From contig DASYER010000144.1 of NCBI GenBank assembly GCA_036498905.1, positions 13,072 to 77,071 on the forward strand: DNA of 64,000 bases. The letters run 5' to 3'. The notes below the pieces were generated by a model. That model searched no databases, was not told where the DNA came from, and saw only the letters and a list, made by a program, of their open reading frames with translations. Position 1 is the stretch's first letter, and the number at the start of each line of letters is the position of its first letter. The stretch is from DAIDKA01 sp036498905. Lineage in GTDB: Bacteria; Pseudomonadota; Gammaproteobacteria; Steroidobacterales; Steroidobacteraceae. This document shows positions 24,241-33,661 of the stretch, one piece after another. Both the position numbers and the translations under genes were made by a program.

Positions 24241-25729
24241 GATAGCGCTCGAGCGTTGCCGGATCCTGCCCCTTTGCCGCCAGGGCAATGTAGGCGTCGG
24301 GTCGGATCAGGTACATCGCATCCTTGGCGAAGCCGGCCCGCTCATGGGCCGCCTCCCATTCGAACGCATGAACGGTGACTCGGGAAGCGCACCATGCACT
24401 CAGCGTGGCGCTGACACTGCCATACACGTGCAATTGCCACTGTGGTGTTGCCAGCGTATCGAAGTTGTCACTGCGCGAGGCCTTTGCCCACGGCAGGCGA
24501 TCACCTGCGTGAATCCGACCGATTGACCCGCTGCTGATGGTACTGGCCCGATACTCGATCACCAGCTGCGAGACCGCTCTGTACAGAAAGTTGCGCACCG
24601 ACTTCAAGGTGAACAGCGCCGGCACGACGATAGGCAGGATGCGCGTACGGATGAAGGCTGCGGTGCGGCTCTCAACCGTTCCCAACGTGAAGCCGCGATC
24701 GGTCGTCGCCACGAGTTTCAGTGCGAAAGCCCGCCTTTCGACCTCGTAGGTATCCAGGAGCGCATCGGATGCATGTCCGGTCAATACACTGTGCAACTTC
24801 CAGGCGAGATTGATCGCATCCCCAATGCCGGTATTCATCCCCTGGCCACCCGCCGGACTATGGATATGAGCGGCATCGCCCAGCAGGAAGATGCGCGCCT
24901 GGCGGAAACGGTCGGCGACGCGGTGATGCACGTGGTAGGTCGAGAACCAGTTGACCTTCTGAATCTTCACTTTCATGTGTTCGATGGCACGGGCGCTCAC
25001 GTCGTCGAATCGCAGGCTCTGTGGATTCGCGGCCCGCTCGCCGCGGACAGTTCCGATCAGACGCGCCCGACCCTGCCCTTTCAACGGAAAGATGGCGAGG
25101 AAATCCGCTTCATCCAGCTCGACATGCAGTTCGCCATCGAGCGCCGGCCCGGCGGCGTCCACATCGGCCACGTAGAACAGCTGGTCATAGGTGCCGCCGG
25201 GAAATCCGGCGCCGATGCCCTGCCGCACAACTGAGCGCGCTCCATCACAACCGGCAAGATAGGCAGCCTCGCACGATTGTTCCTGACCGTCAGGTCCGCG
25301 CAGCACTGCCGTGACGCTCTGTGCTGCCGTGCTGAAGCGCAGCAGCTCGGTATTCCGTTCGACGTTCACACCCGCCGCCGCGAGTCGTTCGATGAGCAGC
25401 CGTTCGTGCTGGTCCTGTGGAAAAACAAAAGGCCCATAGGGGGAAAGGGTTCCGGCAATGTTTTCGAAGGAAACCCGCGCGGCGCGTTTGCCGCGGGCCC
25501 ACAGATTGATGGCCGGGACCTTGTGTCCGCGCGCAAGAACGGCGTCGGTGAGATCAAGCTGCCGATACAGCTCAAGCGTGCGTGCCTGGACGGCCAGCGC
25601 CCGTGAGGTGGTACCGGGGCCGGCGGTCATATCGATGATGCGGACGCAGACGCCCAGTTTCGTAAGCCACAGCGCCAGCACCAGGCCGGTAGGCCCGGCA
25701 CCCACGATGAGCACGTCGCAGCGTTTCAT
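24185..25729 (-). CDS. FAD-dependent aromatic monooxygenase (PheA/TfdB family)
   Basis: A 514-residue flavoprotein hydroxylase. The Rossmann motif VGAGPTGLVLAL is at the N-terminus, the DG motif reads GCDGARSVVRQ (about 160), and the second FAD motif LLGDAAHIHSPAGGQGMN lies near 285. The C-terminal part (from about 400) is a thioredoxin-like domain as in phenol hydroxylases. The aromatic substrate is not known. The start overlaps the tannase-family gene stop by four bases, suggesting that an ester released by the esterase is hydroxylated next; this is inference. Confidence 0.87.
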   Translation of the reverse strand: MKRCDVLIVGAGPTGLVLALWLTKLGVCVRIIDMTAGPGTTSRALAVQARTLELYRQLDLTDAVLARGHKVPAINLWARGKRAARVSFENIAGTLSPYGPFVFPQDQHERLLIERLAAAGVNVERNTELLRFSTAAQSVTAVLRGPDGQEQSCEAAYLAGCDGARSVVRQGIGAGFPGGTYDQLFYVADVDAAGPALDGELHVELDEADFLAIFPLKGQGRARLIGTVRGERAANPQSLRFDDVSARAIEHMKVKIQKVNWFSTYHVHHRVADRFRQARIFLLGDAAHIHSPAGGQGMNTGIGDAINLAWKLHSVLTGHASDALLDTYEVERRAFALKLVATTDRGFTLGTVESRTAAFIRTRILPIVVPALFTLKSVRNFLYRAVSQLVIEYRASTISSGSIGRIHAGDRLPWAKASRSDNFDTLATPQWQLHVYGSVSATLSAWCASRVTVHAFEWEAAHERAGFAKDAMYLIRPDAYIALAAKGQDPATLERYLNRHGLRLRPAHTSPADG

Positions 25730-27222
25730 TTCATCGGCGCGCGACAGGTGAAATTCCCGGCATCATCAATGCTGCCGTTGCCGTTGTAGCGGGCGACCTG
25801 CGGATAGGGACACAACGGTCGCGTGCGATCGACCTTCCCGGCGCGGCCATGCGCCGCGACAATCCGCTCGGGCGCCTTGCCCTGCTCGACCCACTGTTCC
25901 AGGGCGCTGAGGCTGTCAAAGCTGTCAGGGCCCTCCCCGCCCGCGCAATGCGCCATGCCGGGAGCCATGAACAATCTGACCCAGTCATCCGCACGCTTCG
26001 GATCCGGACTGAAGCGACGCACTGATGTAAAAAAATCGATGGTGGATCCGGGGGCAACCTGCTGATCCGCCCAACCGTGATACAGCAGCAGCTTGCCGCC
26101 GTGTTGGGCGAAGGGACCCAGGTGTGGATCCATTTCATCCAGATCGCGATCGATCGCATGCGCCTTGGCAGCATCGCGGTCCAGATCAAAGCCATGCCAA
26201 TCCCAGTTCGCGTCCTGGTAGACCACGTATCGAAATTCATCCAGGAACAGATCGGCGGGACTCGGACCTGCAGCCATGCGCCCCCAGCGCAGTTCCGTGC
26301 CCGGCTCAAGTCGCTCAAACAGGACCTGGCCCTGCTTGCCCGTTGCCGGGCTGATCAGCGTCCGCGCGGTTTGGACCTGCCGCGCGGTCAGGCAGTCCGC
26401 GGCATCCGATCCCTTGCATTGCAGTTCCGAAAAGTCCACATGGCAATTGCGAGGCTCGCTGATCAGGCCGTCCTTCAAGCCATCTTTGGCATCACACGCC
26501 GCCAGGACCGCCGCATGGATCATGGGGTACTTGGCGGGCGCGATGTAGGCGGCCGGGTCCTTGACGGTCTGCGTGGCCAGCCACAGGGCCCATGCATTGC
26601 GCCGTATGTTGGCCGGATCCCCGGCAATGATCCCGTCGAACTCATCCGGGTAGCGATACGCCTGGATCAGACCTTCGCGTCCACCGCCCGAACAACCCTG
26701 CCAGTAGGCGTGGCTCGAAGCACGACCATACAGCGCCTTGATGAGCGCCTTGGCCTCAACGGTGGTCTCGTGTTCCGCGCGATAGGCGAAATCGATGAGC
26801 TTCTGTGGGTGCCCCAAGGCAAAGCTGCCGCTACGTCCCCGATGACCGTCGTCGGATGCGAGCGTGGCATAGCCGCGACGCAGTCCCTGAGCAAGACCGT
26901 CAAAGTCGACGGCGCCGCCCCAACCACCGCTGCCGATGGCGAGCAACTTGCCGTTCCAGTTCACGGGCAACCAGATTTCCGCGCCGATGTCCGAGTCGGA
27001 GGTGGGCTTCAACCGCACCACCACACGACAGAACCCGGGCAGCTGCTGCAGCGCCCGGCCATTGTCAGGTGGCGTGAATGTTCCCGCCGCCACGGTCTGG
27101 GCTGTGACAATTTCGGCTTTGCCGGTACTCAGGGCGGCAAGGCCCTCGCAGCCGGCCGCGTGAACGCCGGTGGACAACAGGGCCGTCGCCGCGCCGATCA
27201 ATAAAGTGTTTTGAATATTCAT
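25726..27222 (-). CDS. Tannase/feruloyl esterase family protein
   Basis: A 498-residue secreted alpha/beta-hydrolase with a signal peptide (about 1-22). The nucleophile motif is YWQGCSGGGREGL (Ser after the paired Cys), the late catalytic part includes LLLYHGWADQQV (Asp) and GMAHCAGG (His with the second Cys of the family's disulfide). Such enzymes cut gallate, ferulate or related phenolic esters. It follows putA by four bases and overlaps the monooxygenase gene. The exact ester is unknown. Confidence 0.88.
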   Translation of the reverse strand: MNIQNTLLIGAATALLSTGVHAAGCEGLAALSTGKAEIVTAQTVAAGTFTPPDNGRALQQLPGFCRVVVRLKPTSDSDIGAEIWLPVNWNGKLLAIGSGGWGGAVDFDGLAQGLRRGYATLASDDGHRGRSGSFALGHPQKLIDFAYRAEHETTVEAKALIKALYGRASSHAYWQGCSGGGREGLIQAYRYPDEFDGIIAGDPANIRRNAWALWLATQTVKDPAAYIAPAKYPMIHAAVLAACDAKDGLKDGLISEPRNCHVDFSELQCKGSDAADCLTARQVQTARTLISPATGKQGQVLFERLEPGTELRWGRMAAGPSPADLFLDEFRYVVYQDANWDWHGFDLDRDAAKAHAIDRDLDEMDPHLGPFAQHGGKLLLYHGWADQQVAPGSTIDFFTSVRRFSPDPKRADDWVRLFMAPGMAHCAGGEGPDSFDSLSALEQWVEQGKAPERIVAAHGRAGKVDRTRPLCPYPQVARYNGNGSIDDAGNFTCRAPMK

Positions 27223-27226
27223 GGAT

Positions 27227-30200
27227 CTATAGTGACAACAGGCTTGCGTTACCGCCCAGGGCCGCAGTATTGACCGTCACGGTCTGTTCGGTCACGAATC
27301 TTTGCAGATAGTGCGGTCCGCCCGCCTTCGGTCCCGTGCCCGACAGGCCGCGGCCGCCAAAGGGCTGCACGCCGACCACCGCGCCAATCATGTTGCGATT
27401 CACGTAGACATTCCCGACGGCGACGCGATCCGCGATGTACTGCGCGGCGCTGTCAATGCGCGTGTGGATGCCCATGGTCAGTCCGTAGCCCAAGCGGTTG
27501 ACGTCATCGAGGGTCGCATCAAGGGCGTCGGCGCGGTAGCGCACGACATGCAGGACCGGACCGAAGACCTCGCGCTCCACTGCCGCAATGCTTGCCACCT
27601 CCACCGCCAGCGGCGCGAAGTAGCGACCCGCACCTAGGTTCGCTGCGCGGCGCGCCTGATGCTGCCAGCGTGCATTGACGACAATCCGGGCCGCATAGTC
27701 CTCCAAAGCCCGCAGCGCCTTATCGTCGATCACCGGGCCGACATCAGTGTTCAGCTGCCATGGGGGTCCCATCGTCAGCTCATCCATCTGTCCGGCCAGC
27801 AGTGCCAGCACGCGTTGCGCAATCTCCTCCTGCAGCACCAGAATGCGCAGCGCCGAGCAGCGTTGACCGGCGCTGTTGAAGGCGGAAGTGACACTGTCCA
27901 GCACCACCTGCTCCGGCAATGCGGAGCTGTCGGCCAGCAGCACATTGATGCCGCCGGTTTCAGCGATCAGCGTTGCGATCGGGCCGGATCGGTCCGCGAG
28001 CTTGCGTTCGATGCGACGCGCTGTCCCGGTGGATCCGGTAAACACGACGCCGCAAATCCGCGGATCCGCGCTGAGCGCCTCACCGATCGCGGGGCCGCCC
28101 GGCAATAGCTGCAGGGTCTCGGCCGGAACACCGGCGCGGTGCAGCAGCTCGACGGCCAGCGCAGCGTTGAGCGGTGTCTGCTCGGCCGGCTTGGCCACCA
28201 CGGCATTGCCCATGACCAGCGCCGCGCTCACCTGGCCGGTGAAGATCGAGAGCGGGAAGTTCCAGGGACTGATGCAGGCGAACACGCCACGACCCCGGAT
28301 GCGCAACGTGTTGCGCTCGCCCGTCGGGCCGGGGAGCAGCAACGGTGCACCGAGGACCCGCGCCTGCGCGGCGTAGTAGCACAGGAAGTCGATGGCTTCG
28401 CGCACCTCTGCGGCACTGTCGGGCAGCGTGCGGCCGGCCTCCAGCACGCAGCGCGCAATCAGTTCGGCGCGGTGCAATTCGAACAGATCGGCGGCACGCT
28501 CGAGGATGCCGGCGCGCTGCTCGAAGGGGCGCGAATTCCATGCTGGCTGGGCCAAGACCGCGCGGTTGAGCGCCTGATCCGCCTGCGAGAAAGACGCCTG
28601 CTCAAGCGCGCCGAACTTGGGTACGGCAGCGCGACACTCATCCACCAGGATCCGCAGTTCACCCCCGTCGGCAAAATTGATCCCCCGCGAATTCAGCCGC
28701 GCTGAACCAAACAGCTGCGAGGGGAGCGCAATGCGCGGCTGCGCCACGGGCCGGGTCTGCTCGGCCTCGGCCACCGGGTCCGTGACGATCTGCTGCGCCG
28801 GCAGTCGTTCATCCACGATCCGGTTGACGAACGAGGTGTTGGCGCCATTCTCAAGCAATCGGCGTACCAGGTAAGGCAGCAGCTGCGCATGCGGACCCAC
28901 CGGCGCATACACGCGACAGGTGGCGGAGGCCTCCTTGCCGGCATCGCGATTGCCGATGACCTGTTCGTACAGTGCCTCCCCCATGCCGTGCAGGCGTTGG
29001 AACTCGAACCGGTCAGGTGCCACGCCGGACATGATCTGGGTCACATAGGCCACGGTGTGGGCGTTGTGGGTGGCAAATTGGGGATAGATCGCGTCCAGGT
29101 GGCCTGCCAGCAGGCGCGCGCAGGCCAGGTAGGAGACATCGGTATTCATCTTGCGGGTGAAGACCGGGAAGCCCGCAAGACCGCGCTCCTGCGCATGCTT
29201 GATCTCACTGTCCCAGTACGCGCCCTTCACCAGGCGCACCGCAATTCGGCGTTGCAGCGCAGTGGCGCGGCGGATCAGCCACTGCAGGACCGCGTAAGCG
29301 CGTTTCTGGTAGGCCTGGACCGCCACCCCGAAGTCGCCAGCCCCGTCAGGCAGCTCGCCCGCCAGGACCTCCTCCACCAGCAGCAGCGTGAGCTCGAGAC
29401 GCTCGGCCTCCTCGGCATCGACCGTAAGTGAGACTCCGGCGGTACGCGCCTGGCTGGCGAGGTTCAGCAGAGTCGGTCCCAACTCCCGCAATACCCGCTC
29501 GCGCTGCAGGAACTCAAAGCGCGGATGCAGCGCCGAGAGCTTCACGGAAATGCCGGGAGGCGGCAATGTGGACTCATGGTGCCGCGCATGACGTGCGAGC
29601 GTGCTGATTGCGTCCCGGTACTTCTCGAGGTACCGCTGCGCATCGATGGCGGTGATGGCCGCTTCGCCCAGCATGTCGAAGGAGTAGGCGTAGTGGCGCG
29701 CGCTGCCGCTGCCGGCGCGCCGCAGCGCTTCACCGATGTCCTGCCCCATGACGAATTGATGGCCCAGCACGCGCATCGCCTGCCGCAGCGCGGCACGTGC
29801 CACCGGTTCACCCACACGCGTGGCCAGGCGCCCGAACCAGCCACGCAGTGAACCGATTTCACCCCGATCGAGCTCGACGAGCTTGCCGGTCAGCATCAGG
29901 CCCCAGGTCGAGGCGTTGACCAGCAGTGAATCGCTGTCGCCCAGATGCCGTTCCCAATCCCCCGCCGCGAGCCTGTCGGCGATCAGGCGGTCCGCGGTGG
30001 CTGTGTCCGGAATGCGCAGCAGCGCCTCGGCCAGGCACATCAGCACCACCCCCTCTGGGGAAGCGAGGTGGTACTGCTGCAGCAGCTCATCAAGGCCGCC
30101 GCGTGAGCGCCCGGACCGCACACCCAGCACCAGCTGCAGCGCCCGTTCCTGCACGGCGCTGCGCGCCGCCGGCGGCAGGCGTGCCAGATCACACAGACGC

Positions 30201-30313
30201 GGCACGACCTCATCCTCCGCAGCCAGGAATTGCGGATTTATGGCATCGCCCACCGCGGAGTCGAGCCTCTCCGCGGCGGCAGAAAAGGCGTTCTCAGCCG
30301 GCGGCGCGTCCAT
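27227..30313 (-). CDS. putA: Bifunctional proline dehydrogenase/L-glutamate gamma-semialdehyde dehydrogenase PutA
   Basis: A 1028-residue flavoenzyme that oxidises proline to glutamate at the inner membrane. The PRODH barrel (about 150-430) includes GISVKLSALHPRFEF and VRLVKGAYWDSEIK. The aldehyde dehydrogenase half (about 520-1000) has the acid IAETGGIN and the catalytic Cys in NSAGQRCSAL. There is no N-terminal ribbon-helix-helix, so it is a minimal PutA that cannot be its own repressor. The ATG at 30313 overlaps the yhhQ stop by 20 bases; a frame from 30379 would run deeper into yhhQ and is less likely. Confidence 0.95.
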   Translation of the reverse strand: MDAPPAENAFSAAAERLDSAVGDAINPQFLAAEDEVVPRLCDLARLPPAARSAVQERALQLVLGVRSGRSRGGLDELLQQYHLASPEGVVLMCLAEALLRIPDTATADRLIADRLAAGDWERHLGDSDSLLVNASTWGLMLTGKLVELDRGEIGSLRGWFGRLATRVGEPVARAALRQAMRVLGHQFVMGQDIGEALRRAGSGSARHYAYSFDMLGEAAITAIDAQRYLEKYRDAISTLARHARHHESTLPPPGISVKLSALHPRFEFLQRERVLRELGPTLLNLASQARTAGVSLTVDAEEAERLELTLLLVEEVLAGELPDGAGDFGVAVQAYQKRAYAVLQWLIRRATALQRRIAVRLVKGAYWDSEIKHAQERGLAGFPVFTRKMNTDVSYLACARLLAGHLDAIYPQFATHNAHTVAYVTQIMSGVAPDRFEFQRLHGMGEALYEQVIGNRDAGKEASATCRVYAPVGPHAQLLPYLVRRLLENGANTSFVNRIVDERLPAQQIVTDPVAEAEQTRPVAQPRIALPSQLFGSARLNSRGINFADGGELRILVDECRAAVPKFGALEQASFSQADQALNRAVLAQPAWNSRPFEQRAGILERAADLFELHRAELIARCVLEAGRTLPDSAAEVREAIDFLCYYAAQARVLGAPLLLPGPTGERNTLRIRGRGVFACISPWNFPLSIFTGQVSAALVMGNAVVAKPAEQTPLNAALAVELLHRAGVPAETLQLLPGGPAIGEALSADPRICGVVFTGSTGTARRIERKLADRSGPIATLIAETGGINVLLADSSALPEQVVLDSVTSAFNSAGQRCSALRILVLQEEIAQRVLALLAGQMDELTMGPPWQLNTDVGPVIDDKALRALEDYAARIVVNARWQHQARRAANLGAGRYFAPLAVEVASIAAVEREVFGPVLHVVRYRADALDATLDDVNRLGYGLTMGIHTRIDSAAQYIADRVAVGNVYVNRNMIGAVVGVQPFGGRGLSGTGPKAGGPHYLQRFVTEQTVTVNTAALGGNASLLSL

Positions 30314-31007
30314 CCGGCACGCGCAGCGAGAATGGCGTGAAATTCGTGTTCCGGTCGTAGTAATCCACGCCCTCGGCACGCTTGAGGAAGTTGACCAGTT
30401 GGTAGGTCAGGGGCGTCGAGAGCACTTCCCAGCTCGACTTCAGCACGTACTGCGTCGTGATCAGTGCCAGCAGCTCCCCCCGCGGCATGGTCCCGGCAAA
30501 AGCGATGGTCATGAACAGCGCCGAATCGACCAGTTCACCGCATAACGTCGAGCCGATCGTACGGGTCCACAGCCAGCGACCCTGGGTGAGGATCTTCATT
30601 TTCGCCAGCACGAAACTATTGACGAAGGATCCGCACCAGAAAGCGATGATCGAGCCGGCGATGATGCGCGGGGTGTTGCTGAACATCGCCTCCACCGCCG
30701 CCTGGTACTCACGCCCCGAAGCCGAGGACGGCAGATGCACGACGACCAGCGACATCACGGTAGCGAACAGCAACGCTCCAAATCCACTCCACACCACGCG
30801 CCGATCGCGTGCGTAGCCGTAAACCTCGGTGAGCACGTCACCGAAGAAGTAGGAAATGGGGAAAAACACCACGCCGGCAACGAACGTCACCGTGCCGAAC
30901 ACCGGCACGTGCACCGTCGCCTCCTTGCCGGGGCCGATCAGGTTCGCGCACAGCAGGACGCAAACGTAGGCGCCGAGTATGAGGTCGTAATATTTGAAGT
31001 TCTTCAA
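30294..31007 (-). CDS. yhhQ: Queuosine precursor transporter YhhQ
   Basis: A 237-residue inner-membrane protein with about six helices. It carries family blocks YDLILGAYVCVLLCANLIG, FPISYFFGDVLTEVYGY and WTRTIGSTLCGELVDSALF. YhhQ imports preQ0/preQ1 for tRNA queuosine synthesis. Four-base overlap with hslR upstream and 20-base overlap with putA downstream. Confidence 0.93.
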   Translation of the reverse strand: MKNFKYYDLILGAYVCVLLCANLIGPGKEATVHVPVFGTVTFVAGVVFFPISYFFGDVLTEVYGYARDRRVVWSGFGALLFATVMSLVVVHLPSSASGREYQAAVEAMFSNTPRIIAGSIIAFWCGSFVNSFVLAKMKILTQGRWLWTRTIGSTLCGELVDSALFMTIAFAGTMPRGELLALITTQYVLKSSWEVLSTPLTYQLVNFLKRAEGVDYYDRNTNFTPFSLRVPDGRAAG

Positions 31008-31411
31008 TCCCGCCCCCTGATGCGCCGCAGCTCGCGTCGTTCATGCTTGTCCGGTCGAGTGTCCGGGCGCGGCGCGAACGCGGTCGCGGTTCGCATGTTT
31101 TCCGCAAACTGCGCCCGTCGGGCGATGCTGCCCGCAGACTCACGGTAGCAGGCGGCGGCCTGCGGTGCCGGTCCGCGACGCAGTGGCAATGCCAGGATTT
31201 CACATTCGAAAGGAACCGCGCCGCGGTTGAAGGTGATCTGATCCCCGATCCGAACCGCTCGTGAGGGTTTGACGCGCTCGGCATTCACATGAACTTTGCC
31301 GCCGGTGACCGCGTCGCTGGCGAGAGTGCGCGACTTGAACAGACGTACGAAGAACAGCCAGCGGTCGATCCGCGTGGGTTCAGCGTCGCTGGCGGCGGAT
31401 TCCTGGCGCAT
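31004..31411 (-). CDS. hslR: S4 domain RNA-binding heat-shock protein 15 (Hsp15)
   Basis: A 135-residue protein with an N-terminal S4 domain (RIDRWLFFVRLFKSRTLA to about 75) and a basic Arg-rich tail (HERRELRRIRGRD). Hsp15 rescues stalled 50S subunits that carry nascent chains after heat shock. The length equals E. coli HslR (133). First gene of the hslR-yhhQ-putA-tannase-monooxygenase run. Confidence 0.9.
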   Translation of the reverse strand: MRQESAASDAEPTRIDRWLFFVRLFKSRTLASDAVTGGKVHVNAERVKPSRAVRIGDQITFNRGAVPFECEILALPLRRGPAPQAAACYRESAGSIARRAQFAENMRTATAFAPRPDTRPDKHERRELRRIRGRD

Positions 31412-31448
31412 GGCGGCCAGTATAATCGCCTAAAGGTTCACACCGGAG

Positions 31449-33320
31449 CTACTGGGCCGTGCAGAAGCAGTAGGCGTACAGGCGGTCTGAACGATTGAAG
31501 TGGCTCAGCCGCACCAGCTCGCGGGCCATGGGTGTCGATTGCACCAGCGGCGCCAGGCCGCCAACCGGTGCGAGTCCGGTCAGGTCGGCGAGGCCGGTAC
31601 TGGCCAGCAACTGCACCCCGCGCACCTTGATCTGCAGTGCCAGACTTTGTGCCCACGACAGTTCCGGCTGCAGGACCTGCAGTTTGTATTCGGTCAGGTG
31701 CGCGCGGGCCGCGGCCGCCTTGATCGCATCGTCAAAGGAGCCGAGGTGATCGACGAGTCCATTGGCCTGCGCATCGACGCCGGCCCACACCCGCCCCTGA
31801 CCGATTTCATCAATCTGGGCCACGCTCTTGTGACGGCCGCTGCTCACATGCTCGAGAAACTGGCTGTAGCCGTAGTCGACGGTAGCCTGCAGGAGCTTGC
31901 GGGTGCCATCGGCCAGCGGCACGGACAGCGTCGAGAGGTCCTGGCGCAGCTGCCCGGCCAGCGGCGTCGTACCCACCCCATCGACACCGATGCCGACCTT
32001 CGCCAGCGCACGGTTGATGTTCGGCAATCGGGCGAAGATGCCGATCGAACCGGTGATGGTCGTGGGACTGGCCCAGATCTCATCCGCGGGCGCCGAAATA
32101 TAGTAGCCGCCGGAGGCCGCATAGTTGGCCATCGACACCACCACCGGCTTGCCCGCCGCACGCAGCGCCAGCATCTCACGATAGATCGCCTCGGAGCCGG
32201 TCACGGAGCCGCCGGGACTGTCAACCCGCAGCACCACGGCGTGAATCTTGCTGTCCAGCCGCGCTTCGCGTAACAGCCTTGCGGTGGAATCCCCGCCGAT
32301 GCTGCCGGAGGGCTGATTGCCATCGAGGATTTCGCCCACGGCCATGATCACGGCCACTCGATTGCGATCAAACCGGCTCAGTCCGGTCCCACCGTGCACC
32401 ACGCGTACGTAGTCTGCTGCCGAAATCTGGTGGAAGCCGCCGTCCTCATCCGCACCGGTGATTTCGCTGATCCGATGCGCAACTTCGGTTGCGGACTTGA
32501 TGCCCGTCACCAGCCGCGCCTTCAGGGCAATCTGCGCGCCCGCGCCCTTGGCGGCCTCGGCAACCTGCGGCAGGGTATTGGTGTAGTTCGCAATGGAGCC
32601 GGCCGGCAGGCCTCGTGCAGCATCCACCGCCGTCTGATAACCCGTCCACAGTGCGTTCAGGTAGGCCAGGCTCTCCTGCCGATCCTCCGGCGACATGTCG
32701 CTGCGGGTGAAATCTTCGACCGCGCTTTTGTACTTGCCGACGCGGAAGATATTGATGTCGACATTCAGCTTGTCGATGAGGTCCTTGTAGTACCACCGGT
32801 AGCGGCTGTAGCCGTCCACCAGCACATAGCCCAGAGGATCGACATAGATCTCATCGGCCACCGAGGCCAGGTAGTAGCCGTCGCGGTCGTACGCCTCTCC
32901 GTAGGCGATGACTTTCTTGCCCGAAGTCTTGAACTCGCGGATGGCCTTGGCCAGCTCCGCCATGGTCGGCTGGCCGGCCGCCGCGCTCATCTGGTCGAAG
33001 TTCAGGACCAGGACGCGAATGCGCGAGTCCTTGGCAGCCGCGCGGATCGAGTCAATCAGATCCCACACCAAGGTCTCATCCTGGCCCTGCCCGCGTGCCT
33101 GCGCCACGGCGCGTGACAGCGGATCGCCTGAGAGCTGCTCGACGAGGGTGCCCGCAGGGGCAATCACCAAAGCGGCCTGGTCCGGAACGCGCGGCACCGA
33201 GCCACGTAGGGCACCCAGGACGAAAGCGGCGAGCACCAGCAGCACCAGCAGGTGCAGGAAGCGTCGCAGGAAGTCGAGGCCGCGCCACAGCCCCGACAGG
33301 ATTGAGCGCAGCAGTCTCAG
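31449..33320 (-). CDS. sppA: Signal peptide peptidase SppA, 67K type
   Basis: A membrane-bound Ser/Lys protease of about 623 residues that degrades cleaved signal peptides. The general-base Lys is in FRVGKYKSAVEDF and the nucleophile Ser in MANYAASGGYYISAP; the tail LYAYCFC is typical. The first ATG-like or GTG start (GTG 33245) would cut off most of the N-terminal anchor. The frame stays open upstream and encodes LLRSILSGLWRGLDFLRRFL before the hydrophobic LVLLVLAAFV, as family members have. No ATG, GTG or TTG exists there; I propose CTG at 33318-33320, which overlaps the rplS stop (CTGA). If wrong, use 33245. Confidence 0.85.
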   Translation of the reverse strand: MRLLRSILSGLWRGLDFLRRFLHLLVLLVLAAFVLGALRGSVPRVPDQAALVIAPAGTLVEQLSGDPLSRAVAQARGQGQDETLVWDLIDSIRAAAKDSRIRVLVLNFDQMSAAAGQPTMAELAKAIREFKTSGKKVIAYGEAYDRDGYYLASVADEIYVDPLGYVLVDGYSRYRWYYKDLIDKLNVDINIFRVGKYKSAVEDFTRSDMSPEDRQESLAYLNALWTGYQTAVDAARGLPAGSIANYTNTLPQVAEAAKGAGAQIALKARLVTGIKSATEVAHRISEITGADEDGGFHQISAADYVRVVHGGTGLSRFDRNRVAVIMAVGEILDGNQPSGSIGGDSTARLLREARLDSKIHAVVLRVDSPGGSVTGSEAIYREMLALRAAGKPVVVSMANYAASGGYYISAPADEIWASPTTITGSIGIFARLPNINRALAKVGIGVDGVGTTPLAGQLRQDLSTLSVPLADGTRKLLQATVDYGYSQFLEHVSSGRHKSVAQIDEIGQGRVWAGVDAQANGLVDHLGSFDDAIKAAAARAHLTEYKLQVLQPELSWAQSLALQIKVRGVQLLASTGLADLTGLAPVGGLAPLVQSTPMARELVRLSHFNRSDRLYAYCFCTAQ

Positions 33321-33661
33321 ACTTTCTCTTCGATGCGCGCGGCCTTGCCGGACAGATCGCGCAGATAGTAGAGCTTGGCGCGACGGACACTGCCGCGGCG
33401 CTTGACGGCCACATCGCTGATCGCCGGGCTATAGGACTGGAAGACGCGCTCGACGCCCTCGCCGTGCGAAATCTTGCGCACGGTAAACGAGGAGTTCAGG
33501 CCACGATTGCTTTTCGCAATGACCACACCCTCATACGCCTGCACGCGCTCACGGTCGCCTTCGACGACCTTGACCTGCACGACGACGGTGTCACCCGGAT
33601 TGAATTCCGGCAGCTTCCGCGTCATCTGTCTTTTTTCAATTTCCTGAACGATCTTGCTCAT
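33317..33661 (-). CDS. rplS: 50S ribosomal protein L19
   Basis: A 114-residue ribosomal protein at the 30S-50S interface. Sequence blocks FNPGDTVVVQVKVVEGDRER, SHGEGVERVFQ and RRAKLYYLRDLSGKAARI identify it. The ATG at 33661 gives MSKIVQEIEKRQM, the family start, and overlaps the trmD stop by 26 bases. Confidence 0.97.
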   Translation of the reverse strand: MSKIVQEIEKRQMTRKLPEFNPGDTVVVQVKVVEGDRERVQAYEGVVIAKSNRGLNSSFTVRKISHGEGVERVFQSYSPAISDVAVKRRGSVRRAKLYYLRDLSGKAARIEEKV

